From the NCBI GenBank assembly GCA_046351135.1, contig JAXLZA010000019.1:1-64000 (forward strand): a stretch of 64,000 nucleotides of DNA. The letters are read 5' to 3'. The translations under genes were made by a program, and so were the position numbers. Each line of letters starts with the position of its first letter. Positions within the stretch are counted from its first letter, which is position 1. The notes below the pieces were generated by a model. It did not search any database and was not told the origin of the DNA. It saw only the letters and a list, made by a program, of their open reading frames with translations. This stretch comes from UBA4427 sp046351135. GTDB taxonomy: Bacteria > Myxococcota_A > UBA9160 > UBA4427. This document shows, one piece after another, positions 20,536-27,601 of the stretch.

Positions 20536-20555
20536 ATCGAGGCGTCCGGATTGCC

Positions 20556-20733
20556 GTCTAACGGATCGCGGATCAGCGGCGAGCCGTCGCTAAAGAGGTT
20601 CGGCGATTGTACTCGGGCCGGCGCCAGCTGGCACAAGCCACCCTATCCGGAGCCCGAAGGGCGGAGGATCGAGGGCGGCGAAGCCCGAGACGGGCTCGTC
20701 CGAGGCTCGTCCGTCTGTAGCCGCTGGTTAGGC
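20556..20733 (-). repeat. attC site d, consensus core sites
   Basis: This is the best example of the array. On the minus strand R'' is GCCTAAC and R' is GTTAGAC, both perfect matches to the RYYYAAC and GTTRRRY consensus of integron recombination sites. L boxes CGAGCC and GGCTCG can pair inside. The 178-bp interior is shared with sites h and j (GTACTCGGGCCGGCGCC, GGCACRAGCCACCCTA). Confidence 0.88.
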
Positions 20734-20787
20734 AGCGCCTAGCATGGGCCGTTAGCGCATGGATTCGAACCGCGAGATTCACGCGCT

Positions 20788-21174
20788 TCATAGCCAATCA
20801 TGCGCCATTGCCATGGCGCCGACGAAAGATAGGTAGATTGCTCCCGGAAAGGAAAGGAAATATACAATGAGAACGACGCGACGTCCCTCGTACATAGCGA
20901 GCGATATGGGCGTGGCCAAGGTCCCGCCGAGAACCAGAAGGGAGAACGGCCACCCCAATAGGCCGGACTGGTTGTGCGAGAAATCGTCGCTGAATGGGCA
21001 GATCAGGACAGCATAGATGAACGCTGCACTGAACCATAGGCCCGGGGAGCAGGCCGCTACGCGTCGCACATGAGTTTGCGGGGAGCATCCGCGCCAGAGC
21101 GTCGCGACGGCTGCAATCTGTACTAAAAGCGGCAGCCACCCTTCTCGAATAACGGCGATCTGGTAGTCGGTCAC
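20788..21174 (-). CDS. Cassette gene: unrecognised integral membrane protein
   Basis: The protein has 128 residues from GTG at 21174, 8 nt after the attC e core. Four hydrophobic segments are visible: GWLPLLVQIAAVATLW, GLWFSAAFIYAVLICPF, GLLGWPFSLLVLGGTLATPISLAMY and VVLIVYFLSFPGAIYLSFVGAMAMA. A Cys-containing loop RGCSPQTHVRRVAACSPG lies between helices 1 and 2. No family was recognised. Spacing to attC d is 54 bp. Confidence 0.65.
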   Translation of the reverse strand: MTDYQIAVIREGWLPLLVQIAAVATLWRGCSPQTHVRRVAACSPGLWFSAAFIYAVLICPFSDDFSHNQSGLLGWPFSLLVLGGTLATPISLAMYEGRRVVLIVYFLSFPGAIYLSFVGAMAMAHDWL

Positions 21175-21181
21175 GGGCGCT

Positions 21182-21306
21182 GCCTGGCGGACCGAGGATC
21201 AGCGGCGATCCTCGCTCCAGAAGTTTCGTCGAAGGTACAGCGATCGCTGCAAGGCCGCACCACGGTCGACCAAGCTAGGCAGAAGGATCGTCCGGCTGCA
21301 TCCTCT
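21182..21306 (-). repeat. attC site e, interrupted by an IS110-family element
   Basis: This piece carries the R' side (core GCCAGGC at 21182-21188) and interior of an attC closely similar to site i (CCGAGGATCAGCGGCGATCCTCGCT). It stops at GCATCCTCT. The missing R'' GGTTATGCGGC resumes at 22475, after the IS. Joining 21306 to 22475 restores GCATCCTCTGGTTATGC, as in intact site i. Confidence 0.85.
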
Positions 21307-21337
21307 CTTATTGCAGACTCTCCCTCGAAACGAAGTA

Positions 21338-21510
21338 GCCGGCAGAGAGTAGGCGCTCTCTGCCGGCCTTCATTGGGAGTCGGTAGACCGAAATTGTCTG
21401 GGTCCCGCAAGGAGACCGTTAACCAGCTCGGTTCACCGCTCCAGTCGACGACATAGCTCGAACGGTTGCCTGGGCCCGAGAGCCCGTATCCAAGAGCGCG
21501 AGTTCGTCGA
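21338..21510 (+). ncRNA. Candidate bridge RNA of the IS110-family element
   Basis: The left end of the IS, upstream of the transposase, folds into three structures. Hairpin 1 is a perfect 12-bp stem, 21338-21349 with 21356-21367. Loop 2 has outer stem 21382-21391/21428-21437, an inner hairpin at 21396-21417, and TAACCAG at 21420-21426 in its right strand, the exact reverse complement of the target CTGGTTA. Loop 3 has outer stem 21445-21451/21504-21510. Its left strand holds AACGGTTGC (21461-21469), identical to the IS right end at 22465-22473. Its right strand holds AAGAG (21492-21496), complementary to CTCTT across the left junction. This matches a target-binding and a donor-binding loop. 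The transcript itself is inferred. Confidence 0.7.
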
Positions 21511-21525
21511 TCGGGAGATCGTAAC

Positions 21526-22461
21526 ATGGCCGAGTGTGCTGGGATCGACGTCGCGAAGGATCACTTGGATTGGACCGTGGGTTCGATGGCCGAGGTGCGA
21601 CAGGTCCCCAACACCCCAGCCGGCGTACGCCGGCTGGTCCGAAAGCTCCAACCTTTGGAGCTCGATCGCGTCGTGCTCGAAGCCACGGGCGGATACGAGC
21701 GCCTGCTGTTCCAGGCGCTCGTCGACGCTGGACTCCCTGTGGTGCGGGTCAACCCGAAGCGGGTTCGGGACTTCGGTAAAGGCCTAGGCATCCTGGCGAA
21801 GAACGATTCGATTGATGCTCGCCTGTTGGCCGTCTTCGGGGCAAAGGCCGAGCCCAGACTCGATCCCGCCCGCAACGCTGAGGGGCGGCGAATGAGCGAG
21901 CTGGCTGCCCGCCGGCGGCAGCTCATCCAGCTGATCACGATGGAGAAGAACCGACGCGAGCAGATGCCCCGTTGGCTTCGAGCTGATCAGGAGAGCTTGA
22001 TCCGGATCCTCGAGGGGCGGGTCGAGAAGATCGATGCACTCCTCGATGAGACGATCGCTCGGGAGCCCGAACAAAAGGATCGCTTCGAGCGGATGCAGAC
22101 GATCCCGGGCGTGGGTCCCAAGACGGCGCGAGCCATCCTCGCGGACCTTCCCGAGCTCGGAAAGCTCGATCGTCGCAAGATCGCTGCGTTGGCTGGGCTC
22201 GCCCCCTTCGCGAAGGACAGCGGCCGGAAGAGCGGGCTGCGAAGCATCCACGGTGGCCGAGCCGCGCCCCGAACCGCGCTCTACCTGGCCGCGCTGATCG
22301 CCTCGCGCTTCAACCCGACCCTGAAGGCTGTCTACGACCGGCTTAAAGAAGCCGGCAAACCGAGCAAGGTCGCTCTCGTCGCCGTGGCTCGTAAGCTGCT
22401 CACGATCCTCAATGCGATCGTTCGAGATGGGACCGAGTGGAGGGAGGCTCAGCAGGCTTGA
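21526..22461 (+). CDS. IS110-family transposase (DEDD recombinase)
   Basis: The protein has 311 residues from ATG at 21526. The N-terminal RuvC-like DEDD domain shows D8 in CAGIDVAKDHLDW, the Glu in VVLEATGGYERLL and the Asp pair in AKNDSIDARLLA. The C-terminal Tnp_20 domain contains the helix-hairpin-helix IPGVGPKTARAILADLPELG and the conserved serine region FAKDSGRKSGLRSIHGGRA, where the serine nucleophile is expected. The frame is intact and full length. It would catalyse excision to a circle and insertion guided by the leader RNA. Confidence 0.93.
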   Translation: MAECAGIDVAKDHLDWTVGSMAEVRQVPNTPAGVRRLVRKLQPLELDRVVLEATGGYERLLFQALVDAGLPVVRVNPKRVRDFGKGLGILAKNDSIDARLLAVFGAKAEPRLDPARNAEGRRMSELAARRRQLIQLITMEKNRREQMPRWLRADQESLIRILEGRVEKIDALLDETIAREPEQKDRFERMQTIPGVGPKTARAILADLPELGKLDRRKIAALAGLAPFAKDSGRKSGLRSIHGGRAAPRTALYLAALIASRFNPTLKAVYDRLKEAGKPSKVALVAVARKLLTILNAIVRDGTEWREAQQA

Positions 22462-22474
22462 CACAACGGTTGCT

Positions 22475-22482
22475 GGTTATGC
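22475..22482 (-). repeat. R'' end of attC site e, beyond the IS
   Basis: GGTTATGC (minus R'' GCATAAC) is the inverse core of the attC whose remainder lies at 21182-21306. Cassette gene 22498-23025 ends 16 nt further on, so this was the attC of that cassette. Confidence 0.85.
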
Positions 22483-22497
22483 GGCATGATTTACGGC

Positions 22498-23025
22498 TCA
22501 ACGATTGGGATCGAATTTCCATCCGAGAGATTCCGCGATCGGGCGCAGCGACTTATCCCCCACTAGAAGGTAAAAACTGTTATCGCGTTCACTCTGCATA
22601 ATGAACTCAGTCCCGACCGGGCTGCCGTTGGCATAGATTAGAAAGAGAGGGGTTTGCGAAGGATCTGATGAGTCGCCTACCTCGTTACACTTCTTGAGTT
22701 GAAGGATCCCCGAGGCTTTCAATCGCACTTCAATTGAGATTTGCGTACCACGCTCCTGCACACTGAGCGCTTGAACGTCGGACCGTTCCAACTGGCAGGT
22801 TGCCTGAGGCTCGACGAAGTACGCATTTCGAATGGCGTTCTCCTGCCATTCGAGTAGAACGCAGCTGGGACAGTCCTCGACTGATCCAAAATGAAGTCGA
22901 AAGTATTGAACGATATTCCGGCCCGCGGAGATTTGCAGGCGCGTTGAATCAACCGGGGCCGTTGCCGCAGCGACGGCGCGGCAAAGCACGAGAACGCTGA
23001 TTAGCAGAATTAATTGACGCATCAT
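22498..23025 (-). CDS. Cassette gene: unrecognised exported protein
   Basis: The protein has 175 residues from ATG at 23025, 4 nt past the attC f core. A cleavable signal peptide (MMRQLILLISVLVLCRAVAA) is evident. The mature part has six cysteines spread as DCPSC, ATCQLE and KKCNE, and beta-rich segments (GRNIVQYFRLHFGSVEDCPSCVLLEWQENAIRNAYF, TQISIEVRLKASGILQLKKC). No family was recognised. It is probably periplasmic. Its attC was disrupted by the IS110-family element. Confidence 0.7.
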   Translation of the reverse strand: MMRQLILLISVLVLCRAVAAATAPVDSTRLQISAGRNIVQYFRLHFGSVEDCPSCVLLEWQENAIRNAYFVEPQATCQLERSDVQALSVQERGTQISIEVRLKASGILQLKKCNEVGDSSDPSQTPLFLIYANGSPVGTEFIMQSERDNSFYLLVGDKSLRPIAESLGWKFDPNR

Positions 23026-23028
23026 GCC

Positions 23029-23195
23029 GCATAACGGATCGCGGATAACCTGCGATTCCGCGCTAGAAGGTTTCGACGAGAGTAAAGCGGCCGGCGCGAA
23101 GCCGCACAAGCCGCCTTCCGGCCGAAGGCCGGTCTAGGCGGCGCAGCCGCTACGGTTTCGGCTACGGAATCGTCTGGTTCATTCGCTTGTTAATG
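23029..23195 (-). repeat. attC site f
   Basis: Minus-strand R'' is CATTAAC (23189-23195) and R' is GTTATGC (23029-23035). The interior is nearly the same as site g, about 90% by eye, with the palindromic centre CCGGCCGAAGGCCGG. The pair f and g therefore look like a recent duplication or recruitment by the same source. Confidence 0.82.
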
Positions 23196-23539
23196 ACGTC
23201 GTTCGTCTGATCGCCGCGAATGCCCAGACGCCCCCAAGAAACCCCGCCAAGCAGCCCACCGCATTCGCTACCACGAGGCCAGGACCGCCAGAAGCCCAAA
23301 GCCGATCGCGATCCCCGTGGTCCATTGCGCAAGTCAATTCAGCCAGACTCTCCAAGACAAGTGTTCCAGCCGCGGCGCGGCCCAGAAGCTCTTGCCCAGG
23401 ATAAAACCCGGAATCGTGCCGAGCGCCCGGCAAGGATATAGCCGCTGAGCTGTCGTAGTGGTTTGAACGTGAGCAGCGCTGCGATGATTAGCCCCGCGAG
23501 CAAAGCTGCGTACGCAGGCAAGATGATGAAGTAGGGCAC
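23179..23539 (-). pseudogene. Frameshifted cassette gene for a small membrane protein
   Basis: Three frames share one membrane protein. The GTG start at 23539 gives FIILPAYAALLAGLIIAALLTFKPLRQLSGYILAG. The coding signal then shifts to a second frame (ALGTIPGFILG) and to a third (AGTLVLESLAELT, then LVVANAVGCLAGFLGGVWAFAAIRRT) that ends in attC f. At least two 1-nt indels are needed. Either the gene is decayed or the assembly has indel errors. Four transmembrane helices would be present in the repaired protein. No family was recognised. Confidence 0.65.
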
Positions 23540-23552
23540 AGCGTTCGATGCC

Positions 23553-23719
23553 GGCTAACGGATCGCGGATAACCTGCGATTCCGCGCTAAAAGGTTTCGG
23601 CGAGGGTACAACGGCCGGCGCGAAGCCGCACAAGCCGCCTTCCGGCCGAAGGCCGGTCTAGGCGGCGTAGCCGCGACTGCTTCGGCTGCGGAATCGTCTG
23701 GTTCATTCGCTGGTTATGC
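23553..23719 (-). repeat. attC site g
   Basis: Minus-strand R'' is GCATAAC (23713-23719) and R' is GTTAGCC (23553-23559). It is 167 bp, the same length and sequence type as sites c and f. R'' supplies the TAA stop of the cassette gene at 23714. Confidence 0.82.
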
Positions 23720-24151
23720 GGCGTCCTCCTGCCACGCGAGGATTGGACCTGACGAGTCCTCGGCTTGAACCAGATGGCCACCGGCTGGATGAATTACAAC
23801 CTGCGCACAGACCGTCGTATCCTCCAGTCGAAAGACCAAGATTGAAGCATTCTCGGGGACCCATTCGCCTGAAAGGATCGGCGGCGCGTAGCTGACATTG
23901 AAGGATGCAAGATCGATCGCATCGAGCGGACTGTATGGCGGAAATATCAAGACCGAACCCCATTGAAACGGCGCATAAGCACGTAGAGCTAGGGGCTTGC
24001 GGATGTCGCCCTTGAATGGATCACTGGTCAACGCGCAATCCGGAGAGATCCGCGTCCCCGAAAAGTTGAGAGGAAGGGAATTCAAGAATAGGGCAGCCGC
24101 CGCAATTGCGGCCATAAGGATGAACGGCGTTCGTGCAGTCGGCCGATCCAT
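23714..24151 (-). CDS. Cassette gene: unrecognised membrane-anchored or exported protein
   Basis: The protein has 145 residues from ATG at 24151, about 26 nt after the attC h core. An N-terminal hydrophobic helix TPFILMAAIAAAALFLNSL may be an uncleaved anchor. The remainder (TRISPDCALTSDPF, GSVLIFPPYSPLDAIDLASFNVSYAPPILSGEWVPENASILVFRLEDTTVCAQVVIHPAGGHLVQ) is beta-rich with two cysteines likely to form a disulphide outside the cytoplasm. No known family. The stop TAA is inside R'' of attC g. Confidence 0.68.
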   Translation of the reverse strand: MDRPTARTPFILMAAIAAAALFLNSLPLNFSGTRISPDCALTSDPFKGDIRKPLALRAYAPFQWGSVLIFPPYSPLDAIDLASFNVSYAPPILSGEWVPENASILVFRLEDTTVCAQVVIHPAGGHLVQAEDSSGPILAWQEDAA

Positions 24152-24176
24152 TCACGTCTCGTCGGTCGCGGATGCC

Positions 24177-24354
24177 GCATAACGGATCGCGGATCAGCGG
24201 CGAGCCGTCGCTAAAGAGTTTCGACGATTGTACTCGGGCCGGCGCCAGCCGGCACGAGCCACCCTATCCGGAGCCCGAAGGGCGGAGGATCGAGGGCGGC
24301 GGAGCCCGAGACGGCCTCGTCCAAGGCTCGTCCGTCTGTAGCCGCTGGTTATGC
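24177..24354 (-). repeat. attC site h
   Basis: Minus-strand R'' is GCATAAC (24348-24354) and R' is GTTATGC (24177-24183), fully complementary. The site is 178 bp like site d and nearly identical to it. L boxes CGAGCC and GGCTCG lie inside the R boxes. Confidence 0.87.
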
Positions 24355-24366
24355 GGCGGCCTCAAT

Positions 24367-24822
24367 CTATTCGAAATTGGGTCGCCCGAGTTCCATGATT
24401 TTTCCAGCGCACGGTTGGCGAAGCAGCCCGTCGTTCGAGAATTCCGAGACGAATTCCACATCAACCTCCGGGAACGCCTTCGCTCGATAGAGGAGATCTT
24501 TATAGGAAATCGGCGTTGGGCGGACGACCCTGAGCCGAGTCGGGGCAGCCCATTCAACGCAGAGCTGGTAGGTATGGCTCAAAGCGCGAACGACATTCGC
24601 CTCAACATGGGCAAATTCGGAGTCTGACTTCCGGATGGACAGGTACTGTTCAGACCATCCGGCTGCGCCGCCGCCCCCTCGGCCGTAAAAGGTTGCGACG
24701 TAGCGACGGTCCGGGGATTGGAGATTCACTCCCGGATGAACGCCAGATGCGTCAGAGCATCCGGCGGCAAATGCTAAAGCCAACGAGATTTGCCTTGCGT
24801 TTCGCAAAATCGGCCGCCGCAT
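24367..24822 (-). CDS. Cassette gene: unrecognised lipoprotein with start codon inside the attC core
   Basis: The protein has 151 residues. ATG at 24822 is the ATG of the core GTTATGC of attC i, so cassette integration itself supplies the start. The N-terminus MRRPILRNARQISLALAFAAGC is a lipoprotein signal with lipobox AFAAGC. The body (LQSPDRRYVATFYGRGGGGAAGWSEQYLSIRKS, THTYQLCVEWAAPTRLRV-like strand segments, YRAKAFPEVDVEFVSEF) is beta-rich. A related pattern, SPDGRY with YLSI and VEW, occurs in uncharacterised periplasmic proteins. I cannot name the family. Confidence 0.7.
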   Translation of the reverse strand: MRRPILRNARQISLALAFAAGCSDASGVHPGVNLQSPDRRYVATFYGRGGGGAAGWSEQYLSIRKSDSEFAHVEANVVRALSHTYQLCVEWAAPTRLRVVRPTPISYKDLLYRAKAFPEVDVEFVSEFSNDGLLRQPCAGKIMELGRPNFE

Positions 24823-24952
24823 AACGAATCGAGGATCAGCGGCGATCCTCGCTTCAGAAGTTTCGTCGAAGGTACAGCGACCGCTGCAAAGCCGCACGAT
24901 GGTCGTTCAACCGGGGCAGGAAGGATCGTCCGTCTGCATCCTCTGGTTATGC
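24819..24952 (-). repeat. attC site i
   Basis: Minus-strand R'' is GCATAAC (24946-24952) and R' is GTTATGC (24819-24825). At 134 bp it belongs with interrupted site e to a third, shorter subfamily (GAGGATCAGCGGCGATCCTCGC, GTACAGCGAYCGCTGCAA). It shows what site e looked like before the IS. Confidence 0.87.
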
Positions 24953-25328
24953 GTCGCGTTCGGAACATCGAGCCCCGGGCCCTGGCCACCCAGTCAACAG
25001 GGCCCCGATCTACCGGGGCCTTCAGGACCCCCTGATCCATTCGCCAGGATACGCCCCAGAACTGCAACCCAGACCACGCCTCGAGTCCCGCCCCCGATTG
25101 AGAGGGCGATCGCTTCGCTCTCCCCCTGAAGGGCCGGTCCGGGCTAACGCGACAGTCGTCGACGTTAGCCCGGACCGGCCCTTCCCAGGTCGAGCACCTC
25201 GTCGGCCGTCGTCTTCAAATTGAGACAACTTGGAGATGTCGACCGCTTCTGCTCGGGGCTCGCACGAGGCGCCCCGCAGCATTCGAGAAGCTTCGCCGTT
25301 CGGAATAGCTATGCGGACGCTGCGCGCC
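24953..25328 (-). other. Cassette without a convincing gene
   Basis: The 376 bp between sites i and j contain only weak minus-strand frames, such as one from 25342 rich in Arg/Gly, with no start-proximal ribosome site and no recognisable domain. The clear structure is the perfect inverted repeat at 25129-25183. GGGGCC-rich palindromes also occur near 24972-25022. It may be a non-coding or RNA-expressing cassette. Confidence 0.5.
25129..25183. repeat. Perfect 21-bp inverted repeat with 13-nt loop
   Basis: The arms 25129-25149 and 25163-25183 are exact reverse complements. The inner ends are CTAACG and CGTTAG. No T-run follows on either strand, so it is not a standard intrinsic terminator. Its function is unknown. 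Confidence 0.85.
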
Positions 25329-25503
25329 GCATAACGGATCACCGATCAGCGGCGAGCCGCGCTAGAAGTTCCCGACGATAGTACTCGGGCCGGCGCCCGC
25401 CGGCACGAGCCACCCTACGCGAAGGCCGAAGGCGGAGCGTCGAGGCGGCGAAGCCCGAGACGGACTCGTCCAAGGCTCGTCCGTCTGCAGCGGTTGGTTA
25501 TGC
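25329..25503 (-). repeat. attC site j
   Basis: Minus-strand R'' is GCATAAC (25497-25503) and R' is GTTATGC (25329-25335). It is 175 bp and of the same type as d and h. The IS481 copy begins 12 nt beyond R'', so the associated cassette body is disrupted. Confidence 0.86.
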
Positions 25504-25515
25504 AGCGGCTCGGGT

Positions 25516-26757
25516 CCGGTCCGGGCACATCCTTTACAGAAGTCCGGGCACATCGTTTACACCCAGGAGATGCCCTGGATGGAAACGAACCCGACGAAGC
25601 AGCGCCAAGCGTTCTATCGCGACTACGTGAGCGGCCAGTGGTCGATGAGCGAACTCTGCAGGCGGTACCAGGTCTCCCGGCCCACCGGTTACAAGTGGAT
25701 CGTGCGGATCGAGCACGACGCCCAGGAGGGCGTAAAGGACCGCTCCCGAGCCCCGGAACACCACCCGAACCGAACCCCGAGCACATCGAGCGCGAGCTCC
25801 TGAGGCTCCGGGTCAGTACGGCTGGGGCGCCACAAAGCTGCGCCGGATGCTGGCGGTCCGACACCCGGACTGGCAGGTCCGGCGCGAACACGGTCAACGA
25901 TCTGCTCGAAGAGCCGGCCTGCTGCGCAAGCAGCGACGACGTCGGGTCTGGGAACACCCCCGGCTCGGTTCGCGTCAGACGACGGCCCCTAACCAAGGTC
26001 TGGCCGCCGACTTCAAGGGCCAGTTCAAGATGAGGAACGGCGAGTACTGCTACCCGCTGACCGTCACCGACCACTACAGCCGCATGCTCCTGCTCTGCAA
26101 GGGACTTCCCTCGGTTCGCACGGAAGGCGCCAAACCGGCCTTTCGACCTGTTCCCGAGGAATGCGGGCTGCCCGACGCGATCCGCACCGACAATGGCGCG
26201 CCGTTCGCTTCACTCGGGATCGCAGGGCTCTGCAGGCTCAACGTCTGGTGGATGAAGCTCGGCATCGTTCATCAACGCATCCCTCGAGCCCTCAAGAGAA
26301 CGGTCAGCACGAGCGGATGCACAAGGACCTGAAGCGCGAAGCGACTCGCCCGCCGGCCGAAGACATGCCGCGACGGCAAGCTCCTCGACAAGTTCCGGGA
26401 CCGCTACAACTACGAGAGCGACCTCACGAGGCGCTCAACGACGACCGGCCCGCGGATCACTGGAAGCCTTCGACAAAAGAGTACTCGGGTCGCCTCCGGC
26501 GACCCGGTATCTAGTCACTTCGAGATCCGGAGGGTCAGCGCCTGCGGCGCCGTTCCGTCTCCAGTCGGGCCAGTACTTCCTGAGCAATGCACTCAAGGAG
26601 AGGACATCGGCATGGAGGAGATCGACGATGGGATCTGGAACATCGTCTACTACAACACGATCCTAGGACGGATCGACCGGAAGACCGGACGGATCACCGG
26701 TCAAGACAAGGTGTAAACCATGTCCCCGGACTTCTGTTAACCATGTCCCCGACCGGT
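25516..26757 (+). mobile_element. IS481-family element, decayed, with long inverted repeats
   Basis: The ends 25516-25564 and 26709-26757 are imperfect inverted repeats of about 49 bp. Each is built from two tandem units resembling GTCCGGGCACATCGTTTACA. The interior encodes a broken transposase (next entry). The relic at 17820-17962 shares the right end. The element sits between attC j and attC k, inside a cassette. Confidence 0.83.
25570..26716 (+). pseudogene. IS481-family DDE transposase, frameshifted
   Basis: Starting from ATG at 25570, the helix-turn-helix region WSMSELCRRYQVSRPTGYKWIVR is in one frame. The integrase core then appears in other frames: RQYGWGATKLRRML-like text, ADFKGQFKMRNGEYCYPLTVTDHYSR, IRTDNGAPFAS and HPSSPQENGQHERMHKDLKRE. 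The three acidic catalytic residues are thus all visible but in different frames. The C-terminus reads DDGIWNIVYYNTILGRIDRK and ends TGRITGQDKV before TAA at 26714. At least three frame changes make it inactive as assembled. Confidence 0.85.
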
Positions 26758-27068
26758 CTCCCGAATTTGAGGAGCCGGAACGGGCCGAGACTCCGATTGC
26801 CATCGCCCTCGATCCGGAGGCTCGACAGCCCGTCCCAGCCAGGGCCGAGATCGTCGGACACGACCGCTCATCGCTTGACAGCACGGGGGCGGGCCGGCGA
26901 GGAGCTTCCTCTCGGTTCTGGCCGCGAATCGGCCGGGAGATCGCAGCAATCTGACAGACCAGGCAATCGGAAAGAACCTCAACCCGGACTCGGCCTGGCG
27001 GCCGCGACGGGCTCAGCCTGTGCACCGAGCTCGCCGGCTGCCGAGAACAGCCATCTCGCTCGCTGTCT
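26758..27068 (-). other. Remnant of an IS-interrupted cassette
   Basis: After the IS481 right end, about 310 bp lead to attC k. The ATG inside the R' core of attC k opens only a 19-codon frame (MQTASEMAVLGSRR then stop). Another frame (27025 leftward) runs into the IS but shows no recognisable motif. This appears to be a decayed cassette body. Confidence 0.5.
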
Positions 27069-27250
27069 GCATAACGGATCGCCGATCAGCGGCGAGTCCG
27101 CGCTAGGAAGGTTTTCGTCCAACCTACACCGGTCGGCGCGAAGCCGCCACGAGCCGCCCCCTCGGCAGCCGAAGGCTGCCACGCCCTACCGCGCGGGCGG
27201 CGCAGGCCGCCGCCGCCTAGGACTCGTCCGTCTGCAGCGGCTTGTTATCA
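27069..27250 (-). repeat. attC site k
   Basis: Minus-strand R'' is TGATAAC (27244-27250) and R' is GTTATGC (27069-27075). The interior is a divergent member of the d/h/j type (GGATCGCCGATCAGCGGCGAG, CGTCCGTCTGCAGCGGC) with an extra GC-rich centre. It is 182 bp. Confidence 0.8.
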
Positions 27251-27264
27251 GTCGGATGGCACCT

Positions 27265-27465
27265 TTACAGATTGCGAGCGGGCTCGAGGCGGGGACTTGG
27301 AGTCGAAGTCGGCGGAGCCGAAGCTACGGCCAGGCGGATCGGCAGTCCGTGGAGCTCCGCCTCCCCCAGCCTCAAAGGCAGTCGAGCAGCGAAGACGAGA
27401 TCAGGCCTGGCTTTCGAGGCAGAGCCAGATTCAGGTTCGATCGGGGCAAGCTCGAACTCGGCCAC
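27265..27465 (-). CDS. Unrecognised cassette gene, start uncertain
   Basis: The frame from GTG at 27465 encodes 66 residues (VAEFELAPIEPESGSASKARPDLVFAARLPLRLGEAELHGLPIRLAVASAPP). It stays open a further 150 nt upstream (SSDTRVGLSVDLDFDEALRASNATAVGSELRS) up to the cassette boundary at 27602, where no ATG, GTG or TTG is present. The intact gene was probably about 115 residues, and its native start is missing or unconventional. The sequence is beta-rich and no family was recognised. It is the cassette nearest the putative integrase-proximal end. Confidence 0.45.
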   Translation of the reverse strand: MAEFELAPIEPESGSASKARPDLVFAARLPLRLGEAELHGLPIRLAVASAPPTSTPSPRLEPARNL

Positions 27466-27601
27466 CGATCCTCGACGGCCTCGAAGGCGTTCGCTCCGAA
27501 GCTCTGAGCCAACGGCGGTCGCGTTCGAAGCTCGAAGCGCTTCATCGAAGTCCAGGTCGACAGAGAGACCGACGCGGGTATCCGACGAAGGTCGTCCGGC
27601 C

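Larger units (their letters stand above)
21307..22474 (+). mobile_element. IS110-family insertion sequence inside attC e
   Basis: The element is about 1168 bp. It has a 219-nt left non-coding end, one transposase gene and only about 13 nt after the stop codon. Both junctions carry the dinucleotide CT (21305-21306 and 22473-22474), as expected for IS110-type recombination with a CT core and no target duplication. Subterminal GACTCTCCCTC (left) and GAGGGAGGCTC (right) form an imperfect inverted repeat. A long left end is the layout of the IS110 subgroup, whereas known attC-targeting elements were described in the IS1111 group. Confidence 0.85.

Noticed and set aside
20750..20790. tRNA-like segment (GCGGTTCGAATCC on the minus strand)
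   Set aside because: The T-stem does not pair fully and no acceptor, D-arm or anticodon arm surrounds it. It lies between a cassette gene and attC d.
25570..26716. Intact IS481 transposase
   Set aside because: The catalytic motifs lie in at least three different frames, so the gene is broken as assembled.
18527..27250. CRISPR array
   Set aside because: The repeats are 84-182 bp, imperfect and separated by genes of several hundred bp, with integron core boxes. There are no short identical repeats with uniform spacers.
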